Shown here: piece by piece, positions 17,192-25,571 of the stretch | Layout: the number at the start of each line of letters is the position of its first letter | Position numbering within the stretch: the stretch's first letter is position 1 | Assembly (NCBI GenBank): GCA_020638525.1 | Contig: JACKIL010000006.1 | Coordinates: 86,001-150,000, forward strand | DNA: 64,000 bases | Direction of reading: 5' to 3' | Source of the DNA: Caulobacterales bacterium | Lineage (GTDB): Bacteria > Pseudomonadota > Alphaproteobacteria > Caulobacterales > Parvularculaceae | The notes under the pieces: model-generated | The model's input: the letters and a program-made list of their open reading frames with translations, nothing else | Databases searched by the model: none | Told to the model about the DNA's origin: nothing | Program-made: the position numbers and the translations under genes

Positions 17192-19264
17192 ATGAAGCGG
17201 GCATTGCTAGGCGTCGCTACTATTCTGGTTCTTTCGGCCTGCTCCCGTCAGGAAACGCGTGAAGCCGCCGCCGCACCTGAACGAGAAGAGCTCGCTGAGG
17301 CTGCGACCAAGGGGCCTGAACTCGGCGAATGGGGCGTCGATACCGACAATATCCTCGAGACAGTCAAGCCTGGTGATGATTTCTACCGTCATGCGAATGG
17401 CCGCTGGCTCGAAACGTTCAAGATACCGGACGAATATTCCTCCTATGGCTCCTTCACTGTTCTCTACGAGAGAACAGAAGAACGGGTGAAGGAAATCATT
17501 GATGACGCCGTCTCCGCAAAGGCGCCGGCGGGTTCGAATGAGCAGAAAATCAGTGATTTCTACTCGAGTTTCGTCAACACTCGGGACATCAATGCAAAAG
17601 GTCTGACACCGCTCGCTGAAGATTTCGCTACGATCGACGCCGCCGTCACGTCGGAGGATATTCTGCATGTTATGGCGCAGCCGGATATTGGCGCGGCCTC
17701 TCCCATCGGTTTCTTCGTCAGCGTCGACTCCAAACGGCCGGACCAGTACATCACCTATTTGACGCAGTCCGGGCTCGGAATGCCTAATCGGGATTACTAT
17801 CTCGAAGAGCGCTTTGCGGATAAGCGCGCAAAATACCAAGACTATATCCGGCAGATGCTCTCGCTCGCCGACATTGAAGGCGCAGAGGAAAAAGCCCAAG
17901 CAATCTTCGATCTCGAAACAAAAATGGCCGAGATCCACTGGACGCCGGCAAAGCGGCGCGAACGGGACCTAACTTACAATCTCAAATCACTCGATGAGTT
18001 GAAGGCTTTCGCACCGGACCTTCCTTGGGACGCGTTCCTCAGCGCCGGCGGACTTGGTGAGCAAACTGAATTCGTCGTGCGGGAAGACGATGCGATTGCT
18101 CGCCTGTCTTCGCTCTTCGCAGAAACGCCAATCGAAACATGGCGCGCTTACCTGAAGTTTCACCTCCTCGATTCCTACGCCGATGTTCTGCCTGCTGATT
18201 TTGATGAAGCACATTTTGAATTTTTCAGCACAGAGCTTCGTGGCGTCGTCAAACAGAAAGAACGCTGGAAGCGCGCTGTCGCCGCTTTAAACGGTCGGCT
18301 CGGTGAGGCGATCGGCAAGATTTACGTCGAACGCTATTTCCCGCCGGAATCGAAAGAGCAAATGAACGTCCTTGTTGGAAATACGCGCCTCGCCCTCAAG
18401 GAACGCCTTGAAAAACTCGATTGGATGAGCGACGAAACGAAGGCGCGCGCGCTCGAAAAGCTTGAGAAATTCACCGCGAAGATCGGTTATCCTGACAAGT
18501 GGCGAGATTACTCATCCCTTGAGATCGTTAAAGACGATGCGTATGGGAACGCAAAACGCGCTGCGAACTTCGATTGGTCACGCTCGCTCGATAAGCTTGG
18601 CAAACCGGTCGACAAGACCGAATGGGGAATCCCGCCGCAGATCGTGAACGCTTACTACTCGGCAGCGCAAAACGAGATTGTCTTTCCAGCAGCCATTCTG
18701 CAGGCGCCGTTCTTTGACCCCGCGGCTGACCCTGCCGTTAATTATGGCGCGATCGGCGCGGTCATAGGCCATGAGATCGGACACGGCTTTGACGATCAGG
18801 GTCGCAAGTCAGATGGCGATGGCATGCTTCGCGACTGGTGGGAGACTGAAGACGCCGATAGCTTCGAGAAGCTCGCCGACAAACTTGGCGCCCAGTATGC
18901 GCAATACGAACCCATCCCCGGTTTTCCGATAAACCCGAAGCTGACCATGGGTGAGAATATCGGCGATATTGGCGGGCTCGCGATCGCCTACCACGCCTAT
19001 CAGCTTTCTCTGGGCGGCGCGGAGGCCCCGCTTATTAACGGATATACTGGAGATCAGCGCTTCTTCCTCGCCTGGGCCCAAATCTGGAAGCGGGTCATGC
19101 GAGATGAGCAGATCAAGAACCAGATCGCGAGCGACCCCCATTCACCTGCCGCCTATCGGGTGAATGGCGTCGTGCGGAACATGGACGCCTGGTACGCGGC
19201 GTTCGCCGTCAGTCCGGACGACGCCCTCTACTTGCCGCCGGAAAAACGCGTGCAAATCTGGTGA
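17192..19264 (+). CDS. M13-family (neprilysin/PepO-like) zinc endopeptidase lipoprotein
   Basis: A 690-residue zinc metallopeptidase predicted to be membrane-anchored on the periplasmic side: the signal peptide ends in lipobox LSAC. The start is fixed by a perfect AGGAGG site at 17181-17186. The active site is HEIGH (His527, Glu528, His531) followed by the third ligand Glu in GENIGDIGGL, with the substrate-binding NAYYS motif (NxYY) before it, all classic for M13. These enzymes cleave oligopeptides; the physiological substrate is unknown. Confidence 0.93.
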   Translation: MKRALLGVATILVLSACSRQETREAAAAPEREELAEAATKGPELGEWGVDTDNILETVKPGDDFYRHANGRWLETFKIPDEYSSYGSFTVLYERTEERVKEIIDDAVSAKAPAGSNEQKISDFYSSFVNTRDINAKGLTPLAEDFATIDAAVTSEDILHVMAQPDIGAASPIGFFVSVDSKRPDQYITYLTQSGLGMPNRDYYLEERFADKRAKYQDYIRQMLSLADIEGAEEKAQAIFDLETKMAEIHWTPAKRRERDLTYNLKSLDELKAFAPDLPWDAFLSAGGLGEQTEFVVREDDAIARLSSLFAETPIETWRAYLKFHLLDSYADVLPADFDEAHFEFFSTELRGVVKQKERWKRAVAALNGRLGEAIGKIYVERYFPPESKEQMNVLVGNTRLALKERLEKLDWMSDETKARALEKLEKFTAKIGYPDKWRDYSSLEIVKDDAYGNAKRAANFDWSRSLDKLGKPVDKTEWGIPPQIVNAYYSAAQNEIVFPAAILQAPFFDPAADPAVNYGAIGAVIGHEIGHGFDDQGRKSDGDGMLRDWWETEDADSFEKLADKLGAQYAQYEPIPGFPINPKLTMGENIGDIGGLAIAYHAYQLSLGGAEAPLINGYTGDQRFFLAWAQIWKRVMRDEQIKNQIASDPHSPAAYRVNGVVRNMDAWYAAFAVSPDDALYLPPEKRVQIW

Positions 19265-19364
19265 CCTCCTGCCCGCCCTTCTGAAGGAGTGGCGCGAATG
19301 CCGCATTGGACGCCCAAAACCGCCCGCGGCCGCCTCGATTGAGGCCTCGATAAGCGGCGGCGCA

Positions 19365-19393
19365 TTGACTTTGCACTGAAATATCCCTACTTC
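19365..19393 (+). promoter_or_regulatory. Predicted promoter of the DEAD-box helicase
   Basis: TTGACT (19365-19370), a 17-base spacer, then TACTTC (19388-19393). This would start transcription near 19400, directly in front of the palindrome at 19407. Confidence 0.4.
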
Positions 19394-19406
19394 CCGGCAC
19401 ATAATT

Positions 19407-19419
19407 GCTGCAATGCAGC
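19407..19419. promoter_or_regulatory. Palindrome matching CTGC-N3-GCAG (PhaR-type site)
   Basis: GCTGCA-A-TGCAGC lies just downstream of the predicted transcription start of the helicase gene, a repressor-like position. The same 13 bases occur upstream of dksA (23451-23463). CTGC-N3/4-GCAG is the type of site reported for PhaR, the polyhydroxyalkanoate regulator of alphaproteobacteria; whether PhaR acts here is not shown. Confidence 0.45.
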
Positions 19420-19608
19420 GCGCGCAGTTTGTGGCGGACTAACCTCCAGCCTGCAAAGCATAAGACGACGCAGCCCCGCCCTTTGCAGCAATCCCGAATG
19501 GCGCATCGCTTCTCATCGGCGGAAGGCGGGGCGTTTTCTGAGACCCCGCCGCCTCTATCTACTGCCGCCCAGATGGCGACAGTCCGATGTAAAGAACGAA
19601 GGACGCCT

Positions 19609-21072
19609 ATGACTTTCGAAGAACTCGGCCTTGAGCCGCCTCTTCTCAAAGCGCTTGCCGAATCTGGCTACGCTACCCCTACTCCCATTCAGGAAGCTGC
19701 TATTCCCGAAGCCCTAAGAGGCCGGGATGTCCTCGGCATCGCGCAGACAGGCACGGGCAAGACGGCGTCCTTTACTCTTCCGATGATCCAGCGCCTCTCA
19801 AAGGGGCGAGCGAGAGCTCGGATGCCACGCTCGCTGGTTTTAGCGCCGACTCGCGAACTCGCCGCCCAAGTCGCGGAGAACTTCGAGAAGTATGGGAAAT
19901 ACCATAAACTCTCGATGGCGCTGCTGATCGGCGGCGTGTCCTTTGGCGATCAGGACGCGAAGCTGATGCGCGGCGTCGATGTGCTCATCGCGACGCCTGG
20001 CCGACTTCTTGACCATTTCGAGCGCGGCAAGCTGCTCTTGAACGGCATTGAAATGCTTGTCGTCGATGAAGCTGACCGAATGCTCGACATGGGCTTCATT
20101 CCCGACATTGAGCGCATCTTCAAACTGACGCCGCTCACGCGCCAAACGTTGTTCTTCTCAGCGACTATGCCGCCGGAAATCCAGCGCATTACCGATACAT
20201 TTCTGCGCGAGCCAGCGCGGGTCGAAGTCGCCCGCCCCGCCACAACAGCGGAGACGATTACGCAACGCGTCGTCCGTCTCGATTCCAAGGCGGACAATGT
20301 TAAACGCGCCGTGCTTCGGAAATTGCTCGACAGCGACGGCGTCAAGAACGGGATCATTTTCTGTAATCGCAAGACGACCGTCGATGTCGTCGCGAAGTCG
20401 CTGCAGAAGCATGGCTACAACGCGCGTCCGATCCACGGTGATCTCGCTCAGGCGTTCCGTATGGAGACGCTCGATAAGTTTCGCAGCGGCGAGACGAAAT
20501 TCCTTGTCGCGTCAGACGTGGCCGCACGCGGCCTCGACATTCCCGATGTCAGTCACGTTTTCAACTTCGACATTCCCATTCATCCGGAAGACTATGTGCA
20601 CCGTATCGGCCGCACCGGACGCGCAGGCCGCGAGGGCGCAGCTTTCTCAATCGTTACGCCGCTCGATGACAAGCACTACGGCGCCATCCTGAAGACCATC
20701 GGAAAGAATGCGATCGAGACGATCGAAGTCGAGGTGGACGTCGAGCCACGCGAAAGCCGTTCTCGCTCTGGTTCCCGTGACAGTCGCGGCCGCCGATCCG
20801 GCGACGCGAGCCAGTCTCGCGAGCGCCGCCCTCGCAGAGAGCGCTCCCCCCGCGCCAAACAACCGGTTGCGCTAGATTTTGAAGAGGCGGCTACTCCCGC
20901 TGAGCCAATCCGGCACAGCGCCCCTGGCGCCCCCGAACGGCACATTCCGACCTTGGCTGAGCGGCAGCCAGAAAAGCCGCGTGACCGACGACTGGAGCGC
21001 CGGCCCGAACGACAAAAAGAGCCGCACGTCGTCGGAATGGGCGACCACGTCCCCGACTTTCTTTTGCGTTAA
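19609..21072 (+). CDS. DEAD-box ATP-dependent RNA helicase (RhlE-like)
   Basis: A 487-residue RNA helicase. The start at 19609 (MTFEELGLEPP) begins the Q-motif region. Motif I is AQTGTGKT (residues 45-52), Ia PTRELA, Ib TPGR, II DEAD (153-156), III SAT and VI HRIGRTGRAGR. The C-terminal 110 residues are a basic, Arg/Ser/Glu-rich disordered tail (SRSGSRDSRGRR and similar), as in RhlE-type helicases that remodel ribosomal or mRNA structures. A long leader with a promoter and a palindrome precedes it, so regulation by cold or growth state is plausible. Confidence 0.94.
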   Translation: MTFEELGLEPPLLKALAESGYATPTPIQEAAIPEALRGRDVLGIAQTGTGKTASFTLPMIQRLSKGRARARMPRSLVLAPTRELAAQVAENFEKYGKYHKLSMALLIGGVSFGDQDAKLMRGVDVLIATPGRLLDHFERGKLLLNGIEMLVVDEADRMLDMGFIPDIERIFKLTPLTRQTLFFSATMPPEIQRITDTFLREPARVEVARPATTAETITQRVVRLDSKADNVKRAVLRKLLDSDGVKNGIIFCNRKTTVDVVAKSLQKHGYNARPIHGDLAQAFRMETLDKFRSGETKFLVASDVAARGLDIPDVSHVFNFDIPIHPEDYVHRIGRTGRAGREGAAFSIVTPLDDKHYGAILKTIGKNAIETIEVEVDVEPRESRSRSGSRDSRGRRSGDASQSRERRPRRERSPRAKQPVALDFEEAATPAEPIRHSAPGAPERHIPTLAERQPEKPRDRRLERRPERQKEPHVVGMGDHVPDFLLR

Positions 21073-21175
21073 CGCTCAGGACATCAATTAACCCTGCGCT
21101 TAGCCGTTCCTTTACCCCCACCCGCCTATAAACCCGAAAAGCGCCGCAACCGCGGCGACCTCCCGGGGGGAAGGA

Positions 21176-22237
21176 ATGACGGAAAGCGTCGATAAATCAC
21201 ATGATGTCGCCCATCTGGCGCTGGCTTCGCTCAAGGAATTGGGGCTCGCCTCAAATCCTCGGAATTACGAAGTCTGGTACACCCATATCGATGGGCGAAA
21301 TCCTGCGCTCTCGCGTGATATTCAGAAGTGCCTCGGACGGATTGGTGAAATCACGCAGGCGGATGTCGACGCCCTCTATAGCCAGCACATTGTTCGCGTC
21401 GACCTTGCCCATGACGTACTTGAGGTCGTCTCCCGCTTCGAGCACGAAGTCATCGAACTCAGCGAGCTGATCGAAGCGTCAGGCGAAAGCGCGCATGGCC
21501 GAGGCATCGAGCTGCAAGAGCTGTCGCTCAAACTCCACGAGTCTACGCAAGAGTATCCGAGCGTCTCGGCGCTTCTCGAAAGCGTCCTCGCTATCACGAA
21601 GTCGGTGCGCCAGGAAAATCAGAAACTCGAACGCCGGCTCGCAGAATCCTCTGACGAGGTCGCCGCGCTGCGCCGCAACGTGGAACACATTCAGCAAGAG
21701 GCGATGACGGATCCACTGACGGGGGTCCGGAACCGCAAATCGTTCGACACGATGATCGTCAACCTGATCGAGAATGCGAAGAAGACGAATGAACCGCTGG
21801 CGCTTGTCGTCGCGGACATTGATCATTTCAAGAAATTCAATGACCAGTGGGGTCACCAGACCGGAGATCACGTCTTGCGGCTCGTCGCCGAAGTCATGAG
21901 CGCCAACCTCAAAGGGGCTGACCTTCTCGCACGCTATGGCGGCGAAGAGTTTGTCATGCTCCTTCCCGGCACCAGCATTGAACACGCAGCGATGCTCGCC
22001 GACAGGATACGTGGTGTTGTTCAGTCGCGCCGCCTGAAAAAGCGGCGTACGAATGAAGACCTTGGCGTCATTACCGTCTCGATGGGCGTCGCCAAATACG
22101 AACCCGGGGATACTCCGGAGACGCTTGTGGAGCGCGCAGACCAGCGCCTCTATGCCGCGAAGAACAACGGCCGGAACCAAGTCGTCAGCGAGCCCTGCCC
22201 TGACGATCCTGTTCGCACTGCCGCCCAACGCCATTAG
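21176..22237 (+). CDS. Diguanylate cyclase with GGDEF domain
   Basis: A 353-residue soluble protein that should make cyclic di-GMP from two GTP. The N-terminal 170 residues are helical with a predicted coiled coil before the catalytic domain and no transmembrane segment; the GGDEF domain has an intact GGEEF motif (255-259). The inhibitory I-site, normally RxxD five residues before GG, reads KGAD (246-249), so product inhibition may be weakened. The ATG is preceded by a GGGGGGAAGGA site. The N-terminal start motif (NPRNYEVWYTHIDG) recurs in alphaproteobacterial cyclases. Confidence 0.92.
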   Translation: MTESVDKSHDVAHLALASLKELGLASNPRNYEVWYTHIDGRNPALSRDIQKCLGRIGEITQADVDALYSQHIVRVDLAHDVLEVVSRFEHEVIELSELIEASGESAHGRGIELQELSLKLHESTQEYPSVSALLESVLAITKSVRQENQKLERRLAESSDEVAALRRNVEHIQQEAMTDPLTGVRNRKSFDTMIVNLIENAKKTNEPLALVVADIDHFKKFNDQWGHQTGDHVLRLVAEVMSANLKGADLLARYGGEEFVMLLPGTSIEHAAMLADRIRGVVQSRRLKKRRTNEDLGVITVSMGVAKYEPGDTPETLVERADQRLYAAKNNGRNQVVSEPCPDDPVRTAAQRH

Positions 22238-22379
22238 CGGGCGGCTATTCGCCAATTCCAGATATTGCTCTAAATTGAGCGCCTGCTGAGCGTCGCCGGG
22301 AGGCGGCGCCACAGCCAGCAGTCTGGCGGAAGGCAAGCGCGCCCGCTCAAGCCTTTCCCGCCTATTGGAGGCGACGGCA

Positions 22380-22769
22380 GTGAGTGCTCATGCCCTGGGA
22401 CCGATCGAGGCGATCGGTCAGATTCATATCAGCGTTTCGGATATCGATCATGCGATCGAGTTCTACGCGAACACGCTAGGACTCCCGCTGCTCTTCCGGG
22501 TTCCGGGCCAGCCAATGGCGTTCTTCAATTGCGGAGGCGTACGGCTCTATCTCGGCGTTCCGAGCGATCCGAAATACAAGTCGAATTCTTTTCTCTACTA
22601 CCGCGTCGCAGATATCGACTCTGCGCACCGCACTCTTACCGAGAAAGGCGTGAACTTTCTTAGCCCGCCCCAGCTGATCCACAGAACAGAAACTAGTGAA
22701 TTATGGATGGCCGGCTTTCAGGACCCTGATGGCAACTACGCCCAGATCATGTGCGAGAAGAAGACATAG
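22380..22769 (+). CDS. VOC-superfamily (glyoxalase/dioxygenase-like) protein
   Basis: A single-domain vicinal-oxygen-chelate protein of 129 residues with the beta-alpha-beta-beta-beta pattern: a His in GQIHISVSDID and a Glu/Asp-rich second half ending GFQDPDGNYAQIM. Relatives include methylmalonyl-CoA epimerase, glyoxalase I and antibiotic-resistance proteins, so the reaction is not assigned. I take the GTG at 22380, which has a GGAGG site eight bases upstream, over the TTG at 22365. Confidence 0.82.
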   Translation: MSAHALGPIEAIGQIHISVSDIDHAIEFYANTLGLPLLFRVPGQPMAFFNCGGVRLYLGVPSDPKYKSNSFLYYRVADIDSAHRTLTEKGVNFLSPPQLIHRTETSELWMAGFQDPDGNYAQIMCEKKT

Positions 22770-22801
22770 ATTTTTCGTGAACGACAGGGTCGTGTCGAGA
22801 T

Positions 22802-23218
22802 CTAGTCGTCGCGATGGACCTTTTCCATGCGTTCGTGACGTTCCTGCGCTTCAAGCGAAAGCGTTGCAATGGGCCGCGCTTCCAGTCGGCGAATACCAAT
22901 AGGCTCGCCAGTTTCCTCGCAGTAGCCGTACTCGCCCGTTTCGATCCGGCGAAGCGCGGCGTCAATCTTGGAGATGAGTTTGCGCTGACGATCCCTCGTA
23001 CGCAATTCGAGGGCCTTTTCTGTTTCGCTGGACGCGCGATCCGTCAGGTCCGGCAAATGGTGATCATCTTCCTGGAGCTGATCAATCGTACCCTTGCTTT
23101 CGCGCAGGATGTCGTTCTTCCACTCCAGCAGCTTGCGCCTGAAATAATCCCTCTGCCTGTCATTCATGAAGGGTTCGTCCTCAGTCGGACGATAATCTTC
23201 GATATCGGTTCCAGACAT
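22802..23218 (-). CDS. dksA: DksA, RNA polymerase-binding transcription factor
   Basis: DksA binds the RNA polymerase secondary channel and, with ppGpp, resets rRNA and biosynthetic promoters. The 138-residue protein has the long coiled coil with the DxxDxA tip motif (DLTDRA) and the C-terminal finger GEYGYCEETGEPIG. Only one of the four zinc-finger cysteines is kept (YCEE); the partner positions are Thr, Ser-Leu-Glu-Ala, as in other alphaproteobacterial DksA proteins, so it probably does not bind zinc classically. A GGGAG site lies eight bases upstream of the ATG. Confidence 0.93.
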   Translation of the reverse strand: MSGTDIEDYRPTEDEPFMNDRQRDYFRRKLLEWKNDILRESKGTIDQLQEDDHHLPDLTDRASSETEKALELRTRDRQRKLISKIDAALRRIETGEYGYCEETGEPIGIRRLEARPIATLSLEAQERHERMEKVHRDD

Positions 23219-24103
23219 GATCGCACTCCCTGACCGAACACCCTGCAGTCCCGCTCCCCACAGGTCACAGCGCGGCCTGTATAGCGATGCGTACCGGCTC
23301 GCTCAAGCAAACTTTGAGCCAGCCGGAAGCCCCCTTTTGTCACGAAAATTCAATGCGATTCGATTAATTTCAGAGGTTCACGCGAAGTCCCGGCGCAGCC
23401 TGTGCGCTGTCCTTCGGGATATTCGTCCCCTGACCTGAGCAAACACGAATGCTGCATTGCAGCGAGAATGAGGGGCCCCTGCCGAAGACCACTGGACGGA
23501 TAGTCAGCGCAGCAGTCGGAAGCCGTCCTCCCCAATTCAGCTTCCCTCAGGTTGGCGACAGCAGCGACGAAATCGGAAAACGAGTCAATGTTGCCGAAGG
23601 GCCGCGCGCGTTCCAAGGAGCATCAGTTTTGGACGCTCCACCTGGGGGTTGGAACGAATCCGCCCGCAGTCGAGGGAATAGCGGCCCTAGACGATGATGC
23701 TCCGTCCAAGGATGACGATCGCTAGACAGTCGACGTTGATTGCGTCTCATCAGGTATGATTGCCGGTGAATCCATAGATATCGGCGAAGGCGTTCTCCGC
23801 GCATGGGGAGTCCGCGTACTCGACATCACAGGCGCTGATTTGCGTTATCGGAGCGAGCTAGACACACATATTGCTAGGGCGTTGGAAGGCAGGGCCCATC
23901 GAATGGGGCGCGCCAAGGCGCAGCCTTTGCCCACAACCCGATTTTACCTACTATTTTCATACGCTTCCTCACCTACCGCTCGAATTTTCAGATAGCAGTG
24001 AGCGCGGCGCCGTGGGCCAAATAGGGAAGGATTGGGGCGCAAGCGCCCTACACTCGCCCCCGTTTTGACGTTAGACTTGCCCGTCGCGTGGGGAAATTCG
24101 GAT
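23219..24103. other. 885-bp region without a convincing gene
   Basis: Open frames of 60-90 codons occur on both strands here but none shows a recognisable domain, a good ribosome site or the codon bias of the neighbours. The part next to dksA (23219-23470) is probably its leader and promoter, and contains a palindrome shared with the helicase leader. The rest could hold a degraded gene or an unrecognised RNA; I saw no tRNA-like or terminator-like element in it. Confidence 0.5.
23451..23463. promoter_or_regulatory. Palindrome upstream of dksA, identical to the one before the helicase
   Basis: GCTGCATTGCAGC; read in the direction of dksA it is GCTGCAATGCAGC, base for base the palindrome at 19407-19419. 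It lies 233 bp upstream of the dksA ATG and fits CTGC-N3-GCAG. Confidence 0.4.
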
Positions 24104-25147
24104 ATGAAGACGTCATCGAACGGGATCGAGCTGATCAAGCGCTTCGAGGGGCTTGAGCTTGAGGCCTATCAGGACATCGCCGGAATTTGGACGATCGGCT
24201 ACGGCCATACTGGCGCCGATGTCAAAGAAGGCATGAAGATCTCGCAGCGCGAAGCAGAAGAGCTGCTGAAACAGGACCTGAAATCGCGAGAAGATGCTGT
24301 CAGCCGTCTAGCGAGCGCTTCGCTGAACCAGAACGAATTCGATGCTCTGGTCTCTTTCGTCTACAATGTCGGCGCGGAAGCCTTCAAAAACTCCACAGCG
24401 CGCCGCCGCCTCAATTCCGGCGACCGGGTTGGCGCAGCCGAGGCGCTAACCTGGTGGAACAAGGCGACCGTAAACGGCGTTCTCCGGGAGGTGACTGGCC
24501 TCACGCGCCGGCGCGCCGCAGAGCGCGCGCTGTTCCTCGAGCCGGTCAATCCGCCGATCGTCAACAATAACGACAAGGTCGCCGAGAACTCACGCATTAC
24601 GCCTGTCGAGGACGCGCCTCGCCGCCCCAACCTCGCTGAAAGCCGAAGCATCCAGGGCGCTGTCTTGACTGGCGGAGCTGGCGTCGCCGCTTCCAGCATC
24701 GGCAAGGACTCTGCCGAAGAGCTTTCGAGCCTCGAGACCGATATCGCCGAAGGCGGCGGCACGACAGTCGAAGAAGCCCCTTCCGACGGAGGCGATACCG
24801 GCGCTCCGCCAACGACTGGCGGCGAAGAACTCGCTGGCGGCGGAGAGACCGGCGAAGCGGGCACAGCGGGCGATGCTGGCGCAAGTGAAGCAGCAGGATC
24901 AACGACAGGCGGCGGCGCCACGGGTGAAGACGCCGAAGGCGTGACAATCTTCGACTCTATTCCCGATCATTCGGCGGAAGCAGACGATACGACGGAAACA
25001 ACGGCGACTGGCGCGCCGAGACCATCCGCCCATGAAACACATGCTGTAGACGCGCAAGTTCAGCTCGCCCTGATGATCCTCATCATCGTGGGCGTGCTCT
25101 ACATCGTCTTCGCGCGGATCGACGACTGGTGGCGCTACAGGCGGTAA
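24104..25147 (+). CDS. GH24 (T4-type) lysozyme with C-terminal membrane anchor
   Basis: A 347-residue protein. Residues 1-150 form a T4-lysozyme-type muramidase: catalytic Glu15, Asp24 and Thr30 have exactly the T4 spacing (11-20-26), in RFEGLELEAYQD and WTIGYGHTG. Residues 180-310 are a Gly/Ala/Thr/Glu-rich, probably disordered linker, and the last 30 residues hold one transmembrane helix (LALMILIIVGVLYIVF) with a basic end (WWRYRR). There is no N-terminal signal peptide. No phage genes surround it; it lies beside muropeptide-recycling genes. Such an anchored, signal-less lysozyme is odd and could face either side of the membrane. Confidence 0.88.
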   Translation: MKTSSNGIELIKRFEGLELEAYQDIAGIWTIGYGHTGADVKEGMKISQREAEELLKQDLKSREDAVSRLASASLNQNEFDALVSFVYNVGAEAFKNSTARRRLNSGDRVGAAEALTWWNKATVNGVLREVTGLTRRRAAERALFLEPVNPPIVNNNDKVAENSRITPVEDAPRRPNLAESRSIQGAVLTGGAGVAASSIGKDSAEELSSLETDIAEGGGTTVEEAPSDGGDTGAPPTTGGEELAGGGETGEAGTAGDAGASEAAGSTTGGGATGEDAEGVTIFDSIPDHSAEADDTTETTATGAPRPSAHETHAVDAQVQLALMILIIVGVLYIVFARIDDWWRYRR

Positions 25148-25170
25148 CCGCCCACTCGGTCAAATTTCAG

Positions 25171-25464
25171 TTATTGAACCGGCGCGCCAGGCTTATCGCT
25201 TTTGGCGATAAAGGGGTCATTGCGCCGCCAGCCTTGGCGGTCCGGATGGAAAAGGCAGCCGAGGAAGAGGAACGATGCTGCGACGAGCAGGGAAAACGCC
25301 GCCCAGCCGCCACCGAGCTCACCGAGCCAATTTCCGACACCGCATACGCAGGCGATTACAAGATAGGGCATGATTGGTGGATCGCGGCGGATATATCGCA
25401 CGACAAAAACCGCCAGCGAGGCGAGCAGCAGCCCTACAGAATAGACGTCAAACACCGTGATCAT
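25171..25464 (-). CDS. Small integral membrane protein, unknown
   Basis: A 97-residue protein with about three hydrophobic helices and a short basic C-terminal tail (HPDRQGWRRNDPFIAK). The ATG at 25464 has a GGAGG site about seven bases upstream; the longer frame starting at 25575 would overlap the Mur ligase end. No family recognised. It follows the Mur ligase by 107 bp in the same direction and ends convergent with the lysozyme gene, so a joint role in the envelope is possible but unproven. Confidence 0.65.
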   Translation of the reverse strand: MITVFDVYSVGLLLASLAVFVVRYIRRDPPIMPYLVIACVCGVGNWLGELGGGWAAFSLLVAASFLFLGCLFHPDRQGWRRNDPFIAKSDKPGAPVQ

Positions 25465-25571
25465 TGCCGTCCCTCCCCTGGTCGCAAGCCGTCCGGACAC
25501 GGATAAGGGGCAAGCTTCCCTCGGAAAGGTTGAGAATATCGAAAGAATTTCGGTCGCCTTTGCGGCGGCGC

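Larger units (their letters stand above)
19265..19608 (+). other. Intergenic leader before the DEAD-box helicase gene
   Basis: A 344-bp stretch with no convincing gene. It contains a predicted promoter (19365-19393) and a 13-bp palindrome (19407-19419), leaving a 5' leader of about 210 bases before the helicase start. Long leaders are common on cold-regulated RNA helicase genes. In-frame starts upstream of 19609 exist but encode no helicase-family sequence. Confidence 0.5.

Noticed and set aside
21479..22336. 285-codon minus-strand frame opposite the diguanylate cyclase
   Set aside because: Shadow of the GGDEF gene; no ribosome site and no domain.
23547..23804. 85-codon frame in the gene-less stretch before the lysozyme gene
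   Set aside because: Composition is Arg- and Pro-rich like chance frames; no start signal or recognised motif.
24104..25147. Prophage remnant around the lysozyme gene
   Set aside because: No integrase, holin, tail or packaging gene is nearby, and neighbours are ordinary metabolic genes.
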